NCBI RefSeq assembly: GCF_016901735.1
Contig: NZ_JACLZC010000010.1
Span: 1 to 64,000 of the forward strand
Source of the DNA: Pseudoflavonifractor phocaeensis
GTDB taxonomy: Bacteria; Bacillota; Clostridia; Oscillospirales; Oscillospiraceae
Direction of reading: 5' to 3'
DNA length: 64,000 nucleotides
The notes under the pieces were generated by a model. It was not told the DNA's origin, made no database searches, and worked only from the letters and a program-made list of their open reading frames with translations. This document shows, one piece after another, positions 52,332-61,094 of the stretch (position 1 is its first letter; each line of letters starts with the position of its first letter). Made by a program: the position numbers and the translations under genes.

Positions 52332-53206
52332 AATGTATCCGTGTGGGCAGCCGGGAGAGCAAGCTGGCGGTGATTCAGGCGGAGATCGCCATCGCGGCCA
52401 TCCGGCGGGCGTGCCCGGAGGCGGCGGTGGAGCTGGTGACCATGAAAACCACCGGCGACAAAATTTTGGACCGAACTTTGGATAAGGTGGGGGGCAAGGG
52501 CCTTTTCGTCAAGGAACTGGACGCGGCGCTGCTGGAAAAGCGTGTGGACGTCACCGTTCACAGCGGCAAGGACCTGCCCATGGACATCGACCCCAAGCTG
52601 CCGCTGACGGCCTTTTCCCGCCGGGCCGACCCCCGGGACGTGCTGGTTCTCCCCGAAGGAGTGACCGAGCTGGACAAGAGCCGTCCCATCGGCTGTGCGT
52701 CCCGCCGCCGGGCGGTGCAGCTGGCGGCCCTGTTTCCGGAGATGGAGATTCAGCCGGTGCGGGGCAACGTGCTCACCCGGCTCCGCAAGCTGGACGAGGG
52801 GCAGTATTCCGCCCTGGTGCTGGCGGCGGCGGGGCTGGAGCGCCTGGGTCTCACCCACCGGATCAGCCGCTATTTTACCACCGACGAGATGATCCCCGCC
52901 GCCGGTCAGGGCATTTTGGCGGCCCAGATGCGGGCCGGGGAGGACGGCGGTTTTCTCTCCGCCTTTGCCGACCGGGACGGGCGGGACTGCATCCTGGCGG
53001 AACGGGCCTTTGTACGGGCGCTGGACGGCGGGTGCTCGTCGCCGGTGGCGGCCTATGCCACGGTGGAGGGGGAGACCCTCCATCTCACCGGCATGGACGT
53101 GGACGAGGAGGACCGCCCGGTGATCGGACATATTTCCGGCCCGAGAGCCGAAGGAGAGCAGCTGGGGCAGACGCTGGCCCGGCGGATCAGGAGGAGAGAG
53201 GCATGA
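52328..53206 (+). CDS. hemC: Porphobilinogen deaminase
   Basis: 292 aa. VGSRESKLAVIQAE, VHSGKDLPMD, GCASRRRAVQL, and the dipyrromethane-attachment Cys in LDGGCSSPVAA. Overlaps neighbours by 4 bp on both sides. Confidence 0.95.
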   Translation: MKCIRVGSRESKLAVIQAEIAIAAIRRACPEAAVELVTMKTTGDKILDRTLDKVGGKGLFVKELDAALLEKRVDVTVHSGKDLPMDIDPKLPLTAFSRRADPRDVLVLPEGVTELDKSRPIGCASRRRAVQLAALFPEMEIQPVRGNVLTRLRKLDEGQYSALVLAAAGLERLGLTHRISRYFTTDEMIPAAGQGILAAQMRAGEDGGFLSAFADRDGRDCILAERAFVRALDGGCSSPVAAYATVEGETLHLTGMDVDEEDRPVIGHISGPRAEGEQLGQTLARRIRRREA

Positions 53207-54693
53207 GCGGAAGGGTGATTCTGGTGGGTGCGGGTCCGGGCGACCCAGGTCTGCTGACGGTGAAGGGCAGGAGGGCCATTTTGGAGGCCCAGGTGGTGGT
53301 CTATGACCGGCTGGTGAGCCCGGATATTCTGGCCCTCATCCCGGAGCGCGCGGAAAAAATCGACGTGGGCAAGGAAGCGGCCCGCCACAAGGTGCCCCAG
53401 GAGGAGATCAACCGCATCCTGCTGGGCAAGGCCCAGGAGGGCAAGGTGGTGGTACGGCTCAAGGGGGGCGACCCCTTCCTCTTCGGCCGGGGCGGCGAGG
53501 AGCTGGAGCTGCTGGAGGAGCATGGCATTCCCTTCCAGGAGGTGCCGGGCATTACTTCCGCCATCGCGGTGCCAGCCTACGGCGGCATTCCGGTGACCCA
53601 CCGGGATTTTTGCTCCTCCCTTCACATCGTCACCGGCCACCAGCGGGCGGGCAAGCAGCTGGACATCGACTTTGAAGCCCTGGTGCGCACCAAGGGCACG
53701 TTGGTTTTCCTCATGGGGGTCAGCAGCCTGCCCGACATTTGCGCCGGTCTGATGGCGGCGGGGATGGACGGAGATACTCCCGCTTCCATCGTGGAGAAGG
53801 GCACCACCTCCGCCCAGCGGCGGGTGGACGGCACGGTGGCCACGCTGGCGGCGCTGGCAAAGGAGCACCATATTACCAGTCCGGCCATCAGCGTCGTGGG
53901 CAAGGTCTGCGCTCTGGCCCAGCGGTTTGACTGGTTTGACCGTCTGCCCCTGAAGGGAAAGACCATTCTGGTGACCCGTCCCAAGGACCGGGCGGGGACG
54001 CTGTCGGACAAGCTGCGGGCGCTGGGCGCGGAGGTGTGGGAATATCCCTGCATCGAGACGATGCCCATAGCGCCCTGTCCGGCCATGGAGGAAGCCCTGT
54101 CTCATCTGGCGGACTACCGCTGGCTGGTTTTTACCAGTCCCGCCGGGGTGTGGGCCCTCCGGGACGAACTGGACCGGCAGGGGAAGGACGCCCGGGCGCT
54201 GTACGGCGTCAAGCTGGCGGCCATCGGGAGCGGCACCGCCAAAGGCCTCAAAGCCCTGGGCTTAAAGGCCGACTATGTGCCCCAGGTGTACGACGCCCGC
54301 CATCTGGGGGAAGGGCTGCCCGCCCAAGCGGGGGAGCAGGTCCTCATTCTGCGGGCCGAACTGGGCTCCGCCGACTTGACAGCGGCCCTTGCGGGGCGTA
54401 GCATAACGTATAACGACGTAGCGGTCTATTCCACCCGATATGAAAATCCCCGCTCGGAAGCACTCCGCCAGGCGCTGGGGGAGGGGACCCTTTCCGCCGT
54501 GACCTTCACCTCGGCCTCCACGGTCAAGGGCTTTGTGTCTACGGTGGGGGCGGACGCGGACTTCTCCCGGATCACGGGGCTGTGCATCGGGGAACAGACC
54601 GCCGCCGAAGCAAGAAAATACGGCATTGCCGTGGAAGTTGCTTCCGCCGCCACCATCGACGCGCTGACCGCGCTGGCGGCAGAGGTACTTTGA
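53203..54693 (+). CDS. cobA-hemD: Fused uroporphyrinogen-III methyltransferase/synthase
   Basis: 496 aa. CobA/SUMT domain about 1-240 (VILVGAGPGDPGLLTVKG, VYDRLVSPDIL, RLKGGDPFLFGRGGEE, PGITSAIAVPAYGGIPVTHR). HemD domain about 250-496 (KTILVTRPKDRAGTLSDKLRALGAEV, WLVFTSPAGVWAL, FTSASTVKGFV). The fusion, common in Clostridia, channels the pathway to siroheme/corrin. ATG 53203 has GAGGAGAG. Confidence 0.95.
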   Translation: MSGRVILVGAGPGDPGLLTVKGRRAILEAQVVVYDRLVSPDILALIPERAEKIDVGKEAARHKVPQEEINRILLGKAQEGKVVVRLKGGDPFLFGRGGEELELLEEHGIPFQEVPGITSAIAVPAYGGIPVTHRDFCSSLHIVTGHQRAGKQLDIDFEALVRTKGTLVFLMGVSSLPDICAGLMAAGMDGDTPASIVEKGTTSAQRRVDGTVATLAALAKEHHITSPAISVVGKVCALAQRFDWFDRLPLKGKTILVTRPKDRAGTLSDKLRALGAEVWEYPCIETMPIAPCPAMEEALSHLADYRWLVFTSPAGVWALRDELDRQGKDARALYGVKLAAIGSGTAKGLKALGLKADYVPQVYDARHLGEGLPAQAGEQVLILRAELGSADLTAALAGRSITYNDVAVYSTRYENPRSEALRQALGEGTLSAVTFTSASTVKGFVSTVGADADFSRITGLCIGEQTAAEARKYGIAVEVASAATIDALTALAAEVL

Positions 54694-54712
54694 CCTTGGA
54701 GGTGCTTTTCTC

Positions 54713-55696
54713 ATGGAGCTTATCAACCGTCCCCGCCGCCTGCGGGGCAATGACAGCATCCGCCGCCTGTGCCGGGAGACCCGCATGTCCCCCGACAGCC
54801 TGATCTATCCCATCTTTGTGGATGAGGAGCTGAAGGGCCGGCGTCCCATTCCCTCGCTGGAGGGGCAGTATCACTATGGCCTGGACTGCGTCACCGACGC
54901 GGTGGCCGAGTGTTTGGAACACGGCGTGGGCCGGTGCATTTTGTTCGGTCTGCCTGCCCATAAGGACGCCTGCGGCTCCTCCGCCTGGGACGAACACGGC
55001 GTGGTGCAGGAGGCCATCCGGGCCATCAAGGCCAAATACCCCGACTTCTACGTCATCACCGACGTCTGTATGTGCGAGTATACCGACCACGGCCACTGCG
55101 GCATCCTCCACGGCCACGAGGTGGACAACGACCAGACCCTGGAGGTGCTGGCCAAGACCGCCCTGTCCCACGCCCAGGCGGGAGCGGACATGGTGGCCCC
55201 CTCCGACATGATGGACGGCCGGGTGGCGGCCATCCGGGCGGCGCTGGACGGCGCGGGCTATCAGAACGTGCCCATTCTGTCCTATTCGGCCAAGTACGCC
55301 TCGGCCTTTTACGGTCCCTTCCGGGCGGCGGCGGGCTCCGCGCCCTCCTTCGGCGACCGGAAGGGCTACCAGATGGACCCCCACAACCGCCGGGAGGCGC
55401 TGAAAGAGTGCGCCCTGGACGTGGAGGAAGGAGCGGATATCCTGATGGTCAAGCCCGCCATGCCCTATCTGGACGTGCTGCGGGAGTGTGCCGACGCCTT
55501 CGAGCTGCCCATGTGCGCCTACCAGGTGTCGGGGGAATACGCCATGATTAAGGCCGCCGGCGCCGCCGGGCTCATCGACGAGCACCGGGTCATGTGCGAG
55601 AGCGCGGTATCCATCTACCGGGCGGGGGCCAACATGCTTATCACCTATTTTGCCAAGGAGCTGGCCGACGCCATGAAAGAGGGGGAGATCGGATGA
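54713..55696 (+). CDS. hemB: Delta-aminolevulinic acid dehydratase
   Basis: 327 aa, porphobilinogen synthase. The Cys-rich zinc site DVCMCEYTDHGHCG is intact, so zinc-type. Schiff-base lysines lie in ILSYSAKYASAFYGPFR and LMVKPAMPYLD. ATGA overlap with hemL. Confidence 0.95.
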   Translation: MELINRPRRLRGNDSIRRLCRETRMSPDSLIYPIFVDEELKGRRPIPSLEGQYHYGLDCVTDAVAECLEHGVGRCILFGLPAHKDACGSSAWDEHGVVQEAIRAIKAKYPDFYVITDVCMCEYTDHGHCGILHGHEVDNDQTLEVLAKTALSHAQAGADMVAPSDMMDGRVAAIRAALDGAGYQNVPILSYSAKYASAFYGPFRAAAGSAPSFGDRKGYQMDPHNRREALKECALDVEEGADILMVKPAMPYLDVLRECADAFELPMCAYQVSGEYAMIKAAGAAGLIDEHRVMCESAVSIYRAGANMLITYFAKELADAMKEGEIG

Positions 55697-56976
55697 AAAA
55701 GACCTCACAGGAACTTTTTGACGCAGCGGTCAAGGTACTGCCCGGCGGCGTCAATTCGCCGGTGCGGGCCTTCCGGGCGGTGAATCTGGCCCCCCGCTTC
55801 ATTCAGCGGGCGGACGGGGCCCATATCTACGATGTGGAGGGCAACGAATATCTGGACTATGTCTGCTCCTGGGGTCCCATGATTCTGGGCCATAACCATC
55901 CGGTCATCCGGGAGGCGGTGGAACGGGCGGTGGTGGACGGCCTGTCCTTCGGCGCGCCTACCGCCCGGGAAGTGGAGATCGCCCAGCGGATGGTGGAGCT
56001 GGTGCCCAATATTGAGATGGTGCGCATGGTGAACTCGGGCACCGAGGCGGTGATGTCGGCCATTCGGCTGGCCCGAGGGGCCACCGGCCGGGACAAGATC
56101 ATCAAGTTTGAGGGCTGCTACCACGGCCACAGCGACTGTCTGCTGGTGGGGGCCGGTTCGTCGGCGCTGGCGGGGGGACATCCCACCTCGGCTGGGGTGC
56201 CCCAGGACGTGGTGCGCCACACCCTGACAGCCCAGTTCAACGACCTTGCCAGCGTGGAGACCCTGCTCCAAGCCAATGAAAACCAGGTGGCCTGCGTCAT
56301 CGTGGAGCCGGTGGCGGCCAACATGGGCGTGGTGGGACCCAAGCCCGGATTTTTGGCCGGTCTGCGTACCCTGTGCGACCAATACGGCGCGCTCCTCATT
56401 TTTGACGAGGTGATCACCGGCTTCCGGCTGGGTCTGGGGGGCGCGCAGGCATACTTCGGCGTGAAAGCGGACATCGTCACCTTTGGCAAGATCATCGGCG
56501 GCGGCATGCCGGTGGGGGCTTATTGCGCCAGCCGCGCTCTGATGGAGGAAGTGGCGCCCTGCGGGCCGGTCTATCAGGCGGGCACCCTCAGCGGCAACCC
56601 GGTGGCCATGGCGGCGGGTCTTGCCCAGCTCCGCTATCTGAAGGAGCATCCCGAGGTGTACACCCACATTGACGCCCTGGCCACCCGTCTGGCGGAGGGG
56701 ATGCGCAAGGCGGCGGCGGAGACCGGCGCGCCGGTGACGGTGAACCAGATCGGCTCCCTGCTGGCTCCCTTCTTCACCCCCGACGCCGTGAGCACGTTTG
56801 TGGATGCCAAGGGGAGCGACGTGGGCAAGTACGCCCGTTATTTTGCCAATATGCTGGAACAGGGGATTTATCTGGCCCCGGCCCAGTTCGAGGCCATGTT
56901 CCTCTCCAACGCCCACACCAAGGAAGATGTGGACCGGACCATTGAGGCGGTGCGCGCCTCTCTGGCGGCGCTGTAA
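55693..56976 (+). CDS. hemL: Glutamate-1-semialdehyde aminotransferase
   Basis: 427 aa, PLP enzyme. VLPGGVNSPVRAFRAV at the N-terminus, VNSGTEAVMSAIRLARG, IFDEVITGFRLG, and the PLP lysine in TFGKIIGGGMPVGAY. Start ATG 55693 overlaps hemB; an earlier in-frame ATG (55594) lies deep in hemB. Confidence 0.95.
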   Translation: MKKTSQELFDAAVKVLPGGVNSPVRAFRAVNLAPRFIQRADGAHIYDVEGNEYLDYVCSWGPMILGHNHPVIREAVERAVVDGLSFGAPTAREVEIAQRMVELVPNIEMVRMVNSGTEAVMSAIRLARGATGRDKIIKFEGCYHGHSDCLLVGAGSSALAGGHPTSAGVPQDVVRHTLTAQFNDLASVETLLQANENQVACVIVEPVAANMGVVGPKPGFLAGLRTLCDQYGALLIFDEVITGFRLGLGGAQAYFGVKADIVTFGKIIGGGMPVGAYCASRALMEEVAPCGPVYQAGTLSGNPVAMAAGLAQLRYLKEHPEVYTHIDALATRLAEGMRKAAAETGAPVTVNQIGSLLAPFFTPDAVSTFVDAKGSDVGKYARYFANMLEQGIYLAPAQFEAMFLSNAHTKEDVDRTIEAVRASLAAL

Positions 56977-56982
56977 GAGAAG

Positions 56983-58329
56983 ATGCGGGTGCTGTTGGTG
57001 CGGCCCCGGGTCTTAAACGCCATGACGGTGTTCGGGGCCATCGTGTGCGAGCCGCTGGAGCTGGAGTATCTGGCGGCGGGGTGCAAAAATGCGGGCATGG
57101 AGGTGCTTTTTTACGACGGCGTCACCGAGTACCGGCCCTTTTCCGGGGTAGTCCGGGAGACGCGGCCCGACGTGGTGGCCCTCACCGGCTATCTCACCCA
57201 GGAGAAGGAGATGGCGGAATATGTACGCCTGGCGAAAACGGTCTGTCCCGCCTGCCGGGTGGTGCTTGGCGGGGTCCACGCCCAGCTCTGCTGGGAGCGG
57301 CTCACCTTTCCGGAGGTGGACTACATCTGCCGGGGGGAGTCGGTGGACGATTTCGTCACGCTGCTCCGGTGTCTGGACCGGGGGGAGGCGCCGCCGGCGC
57401 TGCCGGGGCTCTGCCGCCGGACGGAGGCGGGGTGGCAGAGCGCGCCCTATGTGCCCTGCGACATCGACGCCCTGCCGCTGCCCGACCGGAGCGGCTGGGC
57501 GGAAAAAGCCCACTGGTACCGGTATACCGATTTTGCCCCCATTTCCACCGTGAAAACGGCGGTATCATGCCCGTTTTCCTGCACGTTTTGTTATGGCCGC
57601 AACCTCCACGGCGGGGTGTACCAGGCCCGGCGTCTGGACCTGGTGCTGGACGAGCTGGAGAAGGTGCCCGGCGAGACGGTTTTTCTGGTGGACTCGGATT
57701 TTCTCATTGAGGAGGGCCGGGTCCGGGCCTTTCTGGCGGGGCTGGAGGCGCGGGGCATCCGGAAGAAATTTATTTGCTACGCCCGGGCGGATTTTATCGC
57801 CGGTCACCCGGACCTGACGGAGGCGCTGTGCAGGGCGGGCTTTGTGATGTTCCTGGTGGGCATCGAGGCGGCCCAGGACGGGCGTCTGGACCACTGGAAC
57901 AAGGGCACCTCCACGGCGGTGAACGATACCTGTGTAAAGCTGCTCCACCGGTTGGGGGCGGAGTGCGTGGCGTTGACCATCGCCGACCCGTCCTTTACGA
58001 GTGCGGATTTCCGCGCCCTCTTCCGCTGGGCCAAAACCAGGCCGGTGCGCTGCGTGTCGGTGCAGGTTTTGACCCCGTTACCGGCCACGCCCTTTTATGA
58101 AGCGCGGAAGTGGGACCTGCTGACGGAGGATTTCCGGAAATTCGACCTGGCCCATCTGGTGCTGGAGCCGGACCACATGAGCCGGGCGGCCTTCCGGCTG
58201 CGCTATGCCTGGCTGCTGGTCCGTCTGGCTCTGCTGGGGCGGGCCCGGGGCGCCTACCGGTTCGTCACGCCGGGCTGGGTGGTGCGTACGCTGTGGAAGG
58301 GACTGCGCCGTTGGGGCACGCTGAAATGA
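56983..58329 (+). CDS. B12-binding-domain radical SAM protein
   Basis: 448 aa. An N-terminal cobalamin-binding-like Rossmann domain (about 1-150: LLVRPRVLN, EVLFYDGVTEY, VVALTGYLTQEKEM, VVLGGVHAQ) precedes a radical SAM domain with CPFSCTFC (CxxxCxxC) at about 196-203 and VDSDFLIEEGRVRAFL. The C-terminal 60 residues are basic and hydrophobic. The substrate is unknown. It follows hemL by 6 bp and closes the tetrapyrrole operon, so it may modify a tetrapyrrole or simply depend on B12. Confidence 0.85.
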   Translation: MRVLLVRPRVLNAMTVFGAIVCEPLELEYLAAGCKNAGMEVLFYDGVTEYRPFSGVVRETRPDVVALTGYLTQEKEMAEYVRLAKTVCPACRVVLGGVHAQLCWERLTFPEVDYICRGESVDDFVTLLRCLDRGEAPPALPGLCRRTEAGWQSAPYVPCDIDALPLPDRSGWAEKAHWYRYTDFAPISTVKTAVSCPFSCTFCYGRNLHGGVYQARRLDLVLDELEKVPGETVFLVDSDFLIEEGRVRAFLAGLEARGIRKKFICYARADFIAGHPDLTEALCRAGFVMFLVGIEAAQDGRLDHWNKGTSTAVNDTCVKLLHRLGAECVALTIADPSFTSADFRALFRWAKTRPVRCVSVQVLTPLPATPFYEARKWDLLTEDFRKFDLAHLVLEPDHMSRAAFRLRYAWLLVRLALLGRARGAYRFVTPGWVVRTLWKGLRRWGTLK

Positions 58330-58351
58330 GTGAGGAGTTAGGAGATAGTGG

Positions 58352-58387
58352 AAAAGCGCGCCTGCAAAAGCTGCAAGCGCGCTTTTT
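58352..58387. terminator. Bidirectional terminator
   Basis: GCGCGC (58356-58361) pairs with GCGCGC (58377-58382), flanked by AAAA on the left and TTTTT on the right. It can end both the radical SAM operon and the opposing small gene. Confidence 0.85.
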
Positions 58388-58400
58388 GACGGAGTTGGAC

Positions 58401-58568
58401 TCAGAGGCCCATGGTGCTGCCCAATTCACTGGCCATATGCTCCATGGAGCGCATGGCCCGTTTGGCGGTGCGTTTCAGGTCCTTGCCGCGGGGCGCGGCG
58501 GCCATACCCAGCAGCGCGCCGGCCATCATGCCCAGGCCGATGCCGCCCAGGAACGGATGACTGTTCAT
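58401..58568 (-). CDS. Small YtxH-like protein
   Basis: 55 aa on the minus strand, starting MNSHPFLGGIGLGMMAGALLGM. A Gly/Ala-rich hydrophobic helix (about 7-25) is followed by APRGKDLKRTAKRAMRSMEH, the pattern of YtxH/gas-vesicle-like small membrane proteins with a basic amphipathic tail. RBS GGGAGGAAG lies upstream. It is convergent with the radical SAM gene and divergent from the pyr operon. Function unknown. Confidence 0.8.
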   Translation of the reverse strand: MNSHPFLGGIGLGMMAGALLGMAAAPRGKDLKRTAKRAMRSMEHMASELGSTMGL

Positions 58569-58623
58569 GAAATTCTTCCTCCCTTCCCAAGGTGTCTGGT
58601 CTTATTCTTCCCGTTTCGCGGGA

Positions 58624-58652
58624 AAAATACATTGCTAAAATCTGTGTTTCAA
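58624..58652 (-). promoter_or_regulatory. Promoter of the minus-strand small gene
   Basis: On the minus strand TTGAAA (58652-58647), 17 bp, TATTTT (58629-58624). It overlaps the pyr promoter on the other strand, so the two may compete. Confidence 0.55.
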
Positions 58653-58660
58653 GCTATAAT
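58632..58660 (+). promoter_or_regulatory. Promoter of the pyr operon
   Basis: TTGCTA (58632-58637), 17 bp, TATAAT (58655-58660). Transcription would begin near 58667, giving a leader of about 180 nt with several hairpins. Confidence 0.65.
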
Positions 58661-58679
58661 GATGCTATACAGCAAAGCA

Positions 58680-58742
58680 GGGCCCGAAGGCAAAAAAAGG
58701 GCCGGACGGGAAGGGGCGGGGGACAACCCGGTCCCTTTTTCC
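58680..58742 (+). terminator. Leader attenuator candidate of the pyr operon
   Basis: AAAAAGGG-CCGG (58694-58705) pairs with CCGG-T-CCCTTTTT (58728-58740), a terminator with one bulge and a T run. Upstream GGCCC (58681-58685) can instead pair with GGGCC (58699-58703) and break the terminator stem, an antiterminator arrangement. No PyrR-binding loop consensus was recognised. A further hairpin GGGTG...CACCC lies at 58786-58811. Confidence 0.55.
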
Positions 58743-58847
58743 ATGTCCGCGTAAAAGGAAAAATTTTGAGAAAAATTGCGATACAGGGTGGACGCAAGGG
58801 GCGTTGCACCCTCCGCGCAGGCGGTAAAATCAGGAAGGAGTGAGTAT

Positions 58848-60125
58848 GTGAAACTGCTGATTCACCAGGGCAGATTGGTGGACCCCGTCGGCGGGATCGG
58901 CGGCGTCATGGATATTTTGCTGGAGGACGGACGGGTTGCCGTCATCGGCAGCGACATCCGGGAGCCGGACGTCCAGGTTCTGGACGCGCGGGGGCTGGTG
59001 GTGTGCGCCGGTCTGGTGGACATGCACGTCCATCTCCGGGACCCGGGTCTGGAGTATAAGGAGACCATCTCCACCGGCACCCAGGCGGCGGCGGCAGGCG
59101 GGTTTACCTCGGTGGCCTGCATGCCCAACACCCGGCCGGCGGTGGACTGCCCGGAACAGATCGACTATGTGCGGGCCAAGGCGGCCCGATCCTGCGGCGT
59201 GCATGTGTGGCCCATCGGCTCGGTGACGGTGGGGGAGAAGGGAGAGGTGCTGACCGACTTCGAGGCCCTCAAGCGGGCGGGCGCGGTGGCCCTTTCGGAC
59301 GACGGAATGCCGGTGCAGAACGCTAATCTGATGCGGGACGCCCTGATCCTGGCCCACCGGCAGGAGCTGACGGTGCTTTCCCACTGCGAGGACGCCGACA
59401 TGGTCAAAAATTACGCGGTGAACGAGGGCAGAGTGTCCCGCAAGCTGCGTCTCCCCGGCCGTCCGGCCATTGCGGAGGAGATCATGGTGGCGCGGGACGC
59501 CATGCTGGCCGAGGAGACCGGCGCGGCGGTACACATCTGCCACATTTCCACCGCCAAGTCGGTGGCGCTGGTACGGCGCTACAAGAAAAAGGGGGTCCAC
59601 ATCACCTGTGAAACCTGCCCCCAGTATTTTTCCCTCACCGAGGAGGAGATTCTCACCAAGGGCGCCATGGCCCGGGTCAATCCGCCCCTGCGCACCCGTG
59701 CCGACGTGGAGGCCATCATTGAGGGCCTGAAGGACGGCACCATCGACGCCATTGCCACCGACCACGCCCCCCACTCCGCCGAGGAGAAGGCCCGGCCGCT
59801 GACCGAGGCTCCCAGCGGCATGGTGGGACTGGAGACCGCGCTGGCGGTGACCCTGACCTACCTCTATCACACCGGCCAGATGGCCCTTTCGGACATTCTG
59901 CGCAAGATGACGGTGAATCCGGCCTGCATTCTGCGCATCAACAAGGGCCGGCTCGCCGTAGGCGGGGAGGCCGACGTGGTCATTTTCGACCCGGACGAGG
60001 TGTGGACGGTGGACCCGTCGCAATTTGCCTCCAAGGGGCGCAACACCCCCTTTGCCGGGATGGAACTCAAGGGCCGGGTGAAATACACCATCGTCAACGG
60101 TCAGATCGTATATAGAAACACATAA
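58848..60125 (+). CDS. pyrC: Dihydroorotase
   Basis: 425 aa, third step of pyrimidine synthesis. Zn site DMHVHLRDPG, NTRPAVDCPEQ, HICHISTAKSV, and DHAPHSAEEK. GTG start at 58848 chosen for AAGGAG at 8 nt; an upstream ATG (58776) falls in the structured leader. Confidence 0.95.
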   Translation: MKLLIHQGRLVDPVGGIGGVMDILLEDGRVAVIGSDIREPDVQVLDARGLVVCAGLVDMHVHLRDPGLEYKETISTGTQAAAAGGFTSVACMPNTRPAVDCPEQIDYVRAKAARSCGVHVWPIGSVTVGEKGEVLTDFEALKRAGAVALSDDGMPVQNANLMRDALILAHRQELTVLSHCEDADMVKNYAVNEGRVSRKLRLPGRPAIAEEIMVARDAMLAEETGAAVHICHISTAKSVALVRRYKKKGVHITCETCPQYFSLTEEEILTKGAMARVNPPLRTRADVEAIIEGLKDGTIDAIATDHAPHSAEEKARPLTEAPSGMVGLETALAVTLTYLYHTGQMALSDILRKMTVNPACILRINKGRLAVGGEADVVIFDPDEVWTVDPSQFASKGRNTPFAGMELKGRVKYTIVNGQIVYRNT

Positions 60126-60144
60126 AAGAGAAGGAGAATCAACT

Positions 60145-61071
60145 ATGTCCTTTGACAAGCTTCAGGAAGCCATCATCGCCAAAAAGAACGCCACCGTGGC
60201 CGGCCTGGACCCCAAGCCCGAGTATGTGCCCGCTCACATTCTGAAGGAGTGCTATGCCCGGTACGGCGAGACCCTCCAGGGGGCGGCTGAGGCGATTTAT
60301 CAGTTCAACTGCGGCCTGATGGACGCGCTGTGGGACATCGTGCCCGCCGTCAAGCCCCAGAGCGCCTACTATGAGCGCCTGGGCTGGCGGGGCATGGAGG
60401 TGATGGAGCGCACCATCCGCTATGCCCATGAGAAGGGCCTCTATGTCATCGCCGACATCAAGCGGGGCGACATCGGCTCCACCGCCGAGGCCTATTCCGA
60501 CGGCTGGCTGGGGGCCACCAAGGTGGGCGAGCAGGAGTGCCCGGTCTTTGAGGCCGACTGCGTGACCCTCAACGGCTACATGGGGGCCGACAGCGTCAAT
60601 CCCTTCCTGAACACCTGCAAGGAGCGGGACAAGAGCGTGTTTATTCTGGTGAAAACCTCCAACCCTGGCTCCGGCGAGCTGCAAAACGTGTCCGCCGGCG
60701 AAGGGGATACGGTCTACGGCCTGATGGCCGACCTCATTGAGAAGTGGGGCGCGGGCACCAAGGGCAAGTACGGCTACACCATGGCCGGCGCGGTGGCCGG
60801 GGCCACCCATCCCGACGAGCTCAAGCAGATCCGGGCCCGGATGCCCCACACTTTCCTGCTGGTGCCCGGCTACGGCGCCCAGGGCGGCACCGCCGAGGAC
60901 GTGCAGTACGCCTTCCAGAAGGACGGCCACGGCGCCATTGTCAACGCCTCCCGGTCCATCATGTGCGCCTGGAAAAAGACCGGAAAGGACGGCGCGGACT
61001 ATCAGGAGGCCGCCCGCAATGCCGCCATTGCCATGCGGGACGACATTGCCCGCTTCACCACCATCGGCTGA
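60145..61071 (+). CDS. pyrF: Orotidine-5'-phosphate decarboxylase, type 2
   Basis: 308 aa, the longer PyrF subfamily. Catalytic DIKRGDIGSTAEAY, VTLNGYMGADS, LVKTSNPGSGELQ, and VPGYGAQGGTAED. RBS AAGGAGAA. Confidence 0.95.
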   Translation: MSFDKLQEAIIAKKNATVAGLDPKPEYVPAHILKECYARYGETLQGAAEAIYQFNCGLMDALWDIVPAVKPQSAYYERLGWRGMEVMERTIRYAHEKGLYVIADIKRGDIGSTAEAYSDGWLGATKVGEQECPVFEADCVTLNGYMGADSVNPFLNTCKERDKSVFILVKTSNPGSGELQNVSAGEGDTVYGLMADLIEKWGAGTKGKYGYTMAGAVAGATHPDELKQIRARMPHTFLLVPGYGAQGGTAEDVQYAFQKDGHGAIVNASRSIMCAWKKTGKDGADYQEAARNAAIAMRDDIARFTTIG

Positions 61072-61094
61072 CAAAAAAGAGGAGGTTTGGGACA

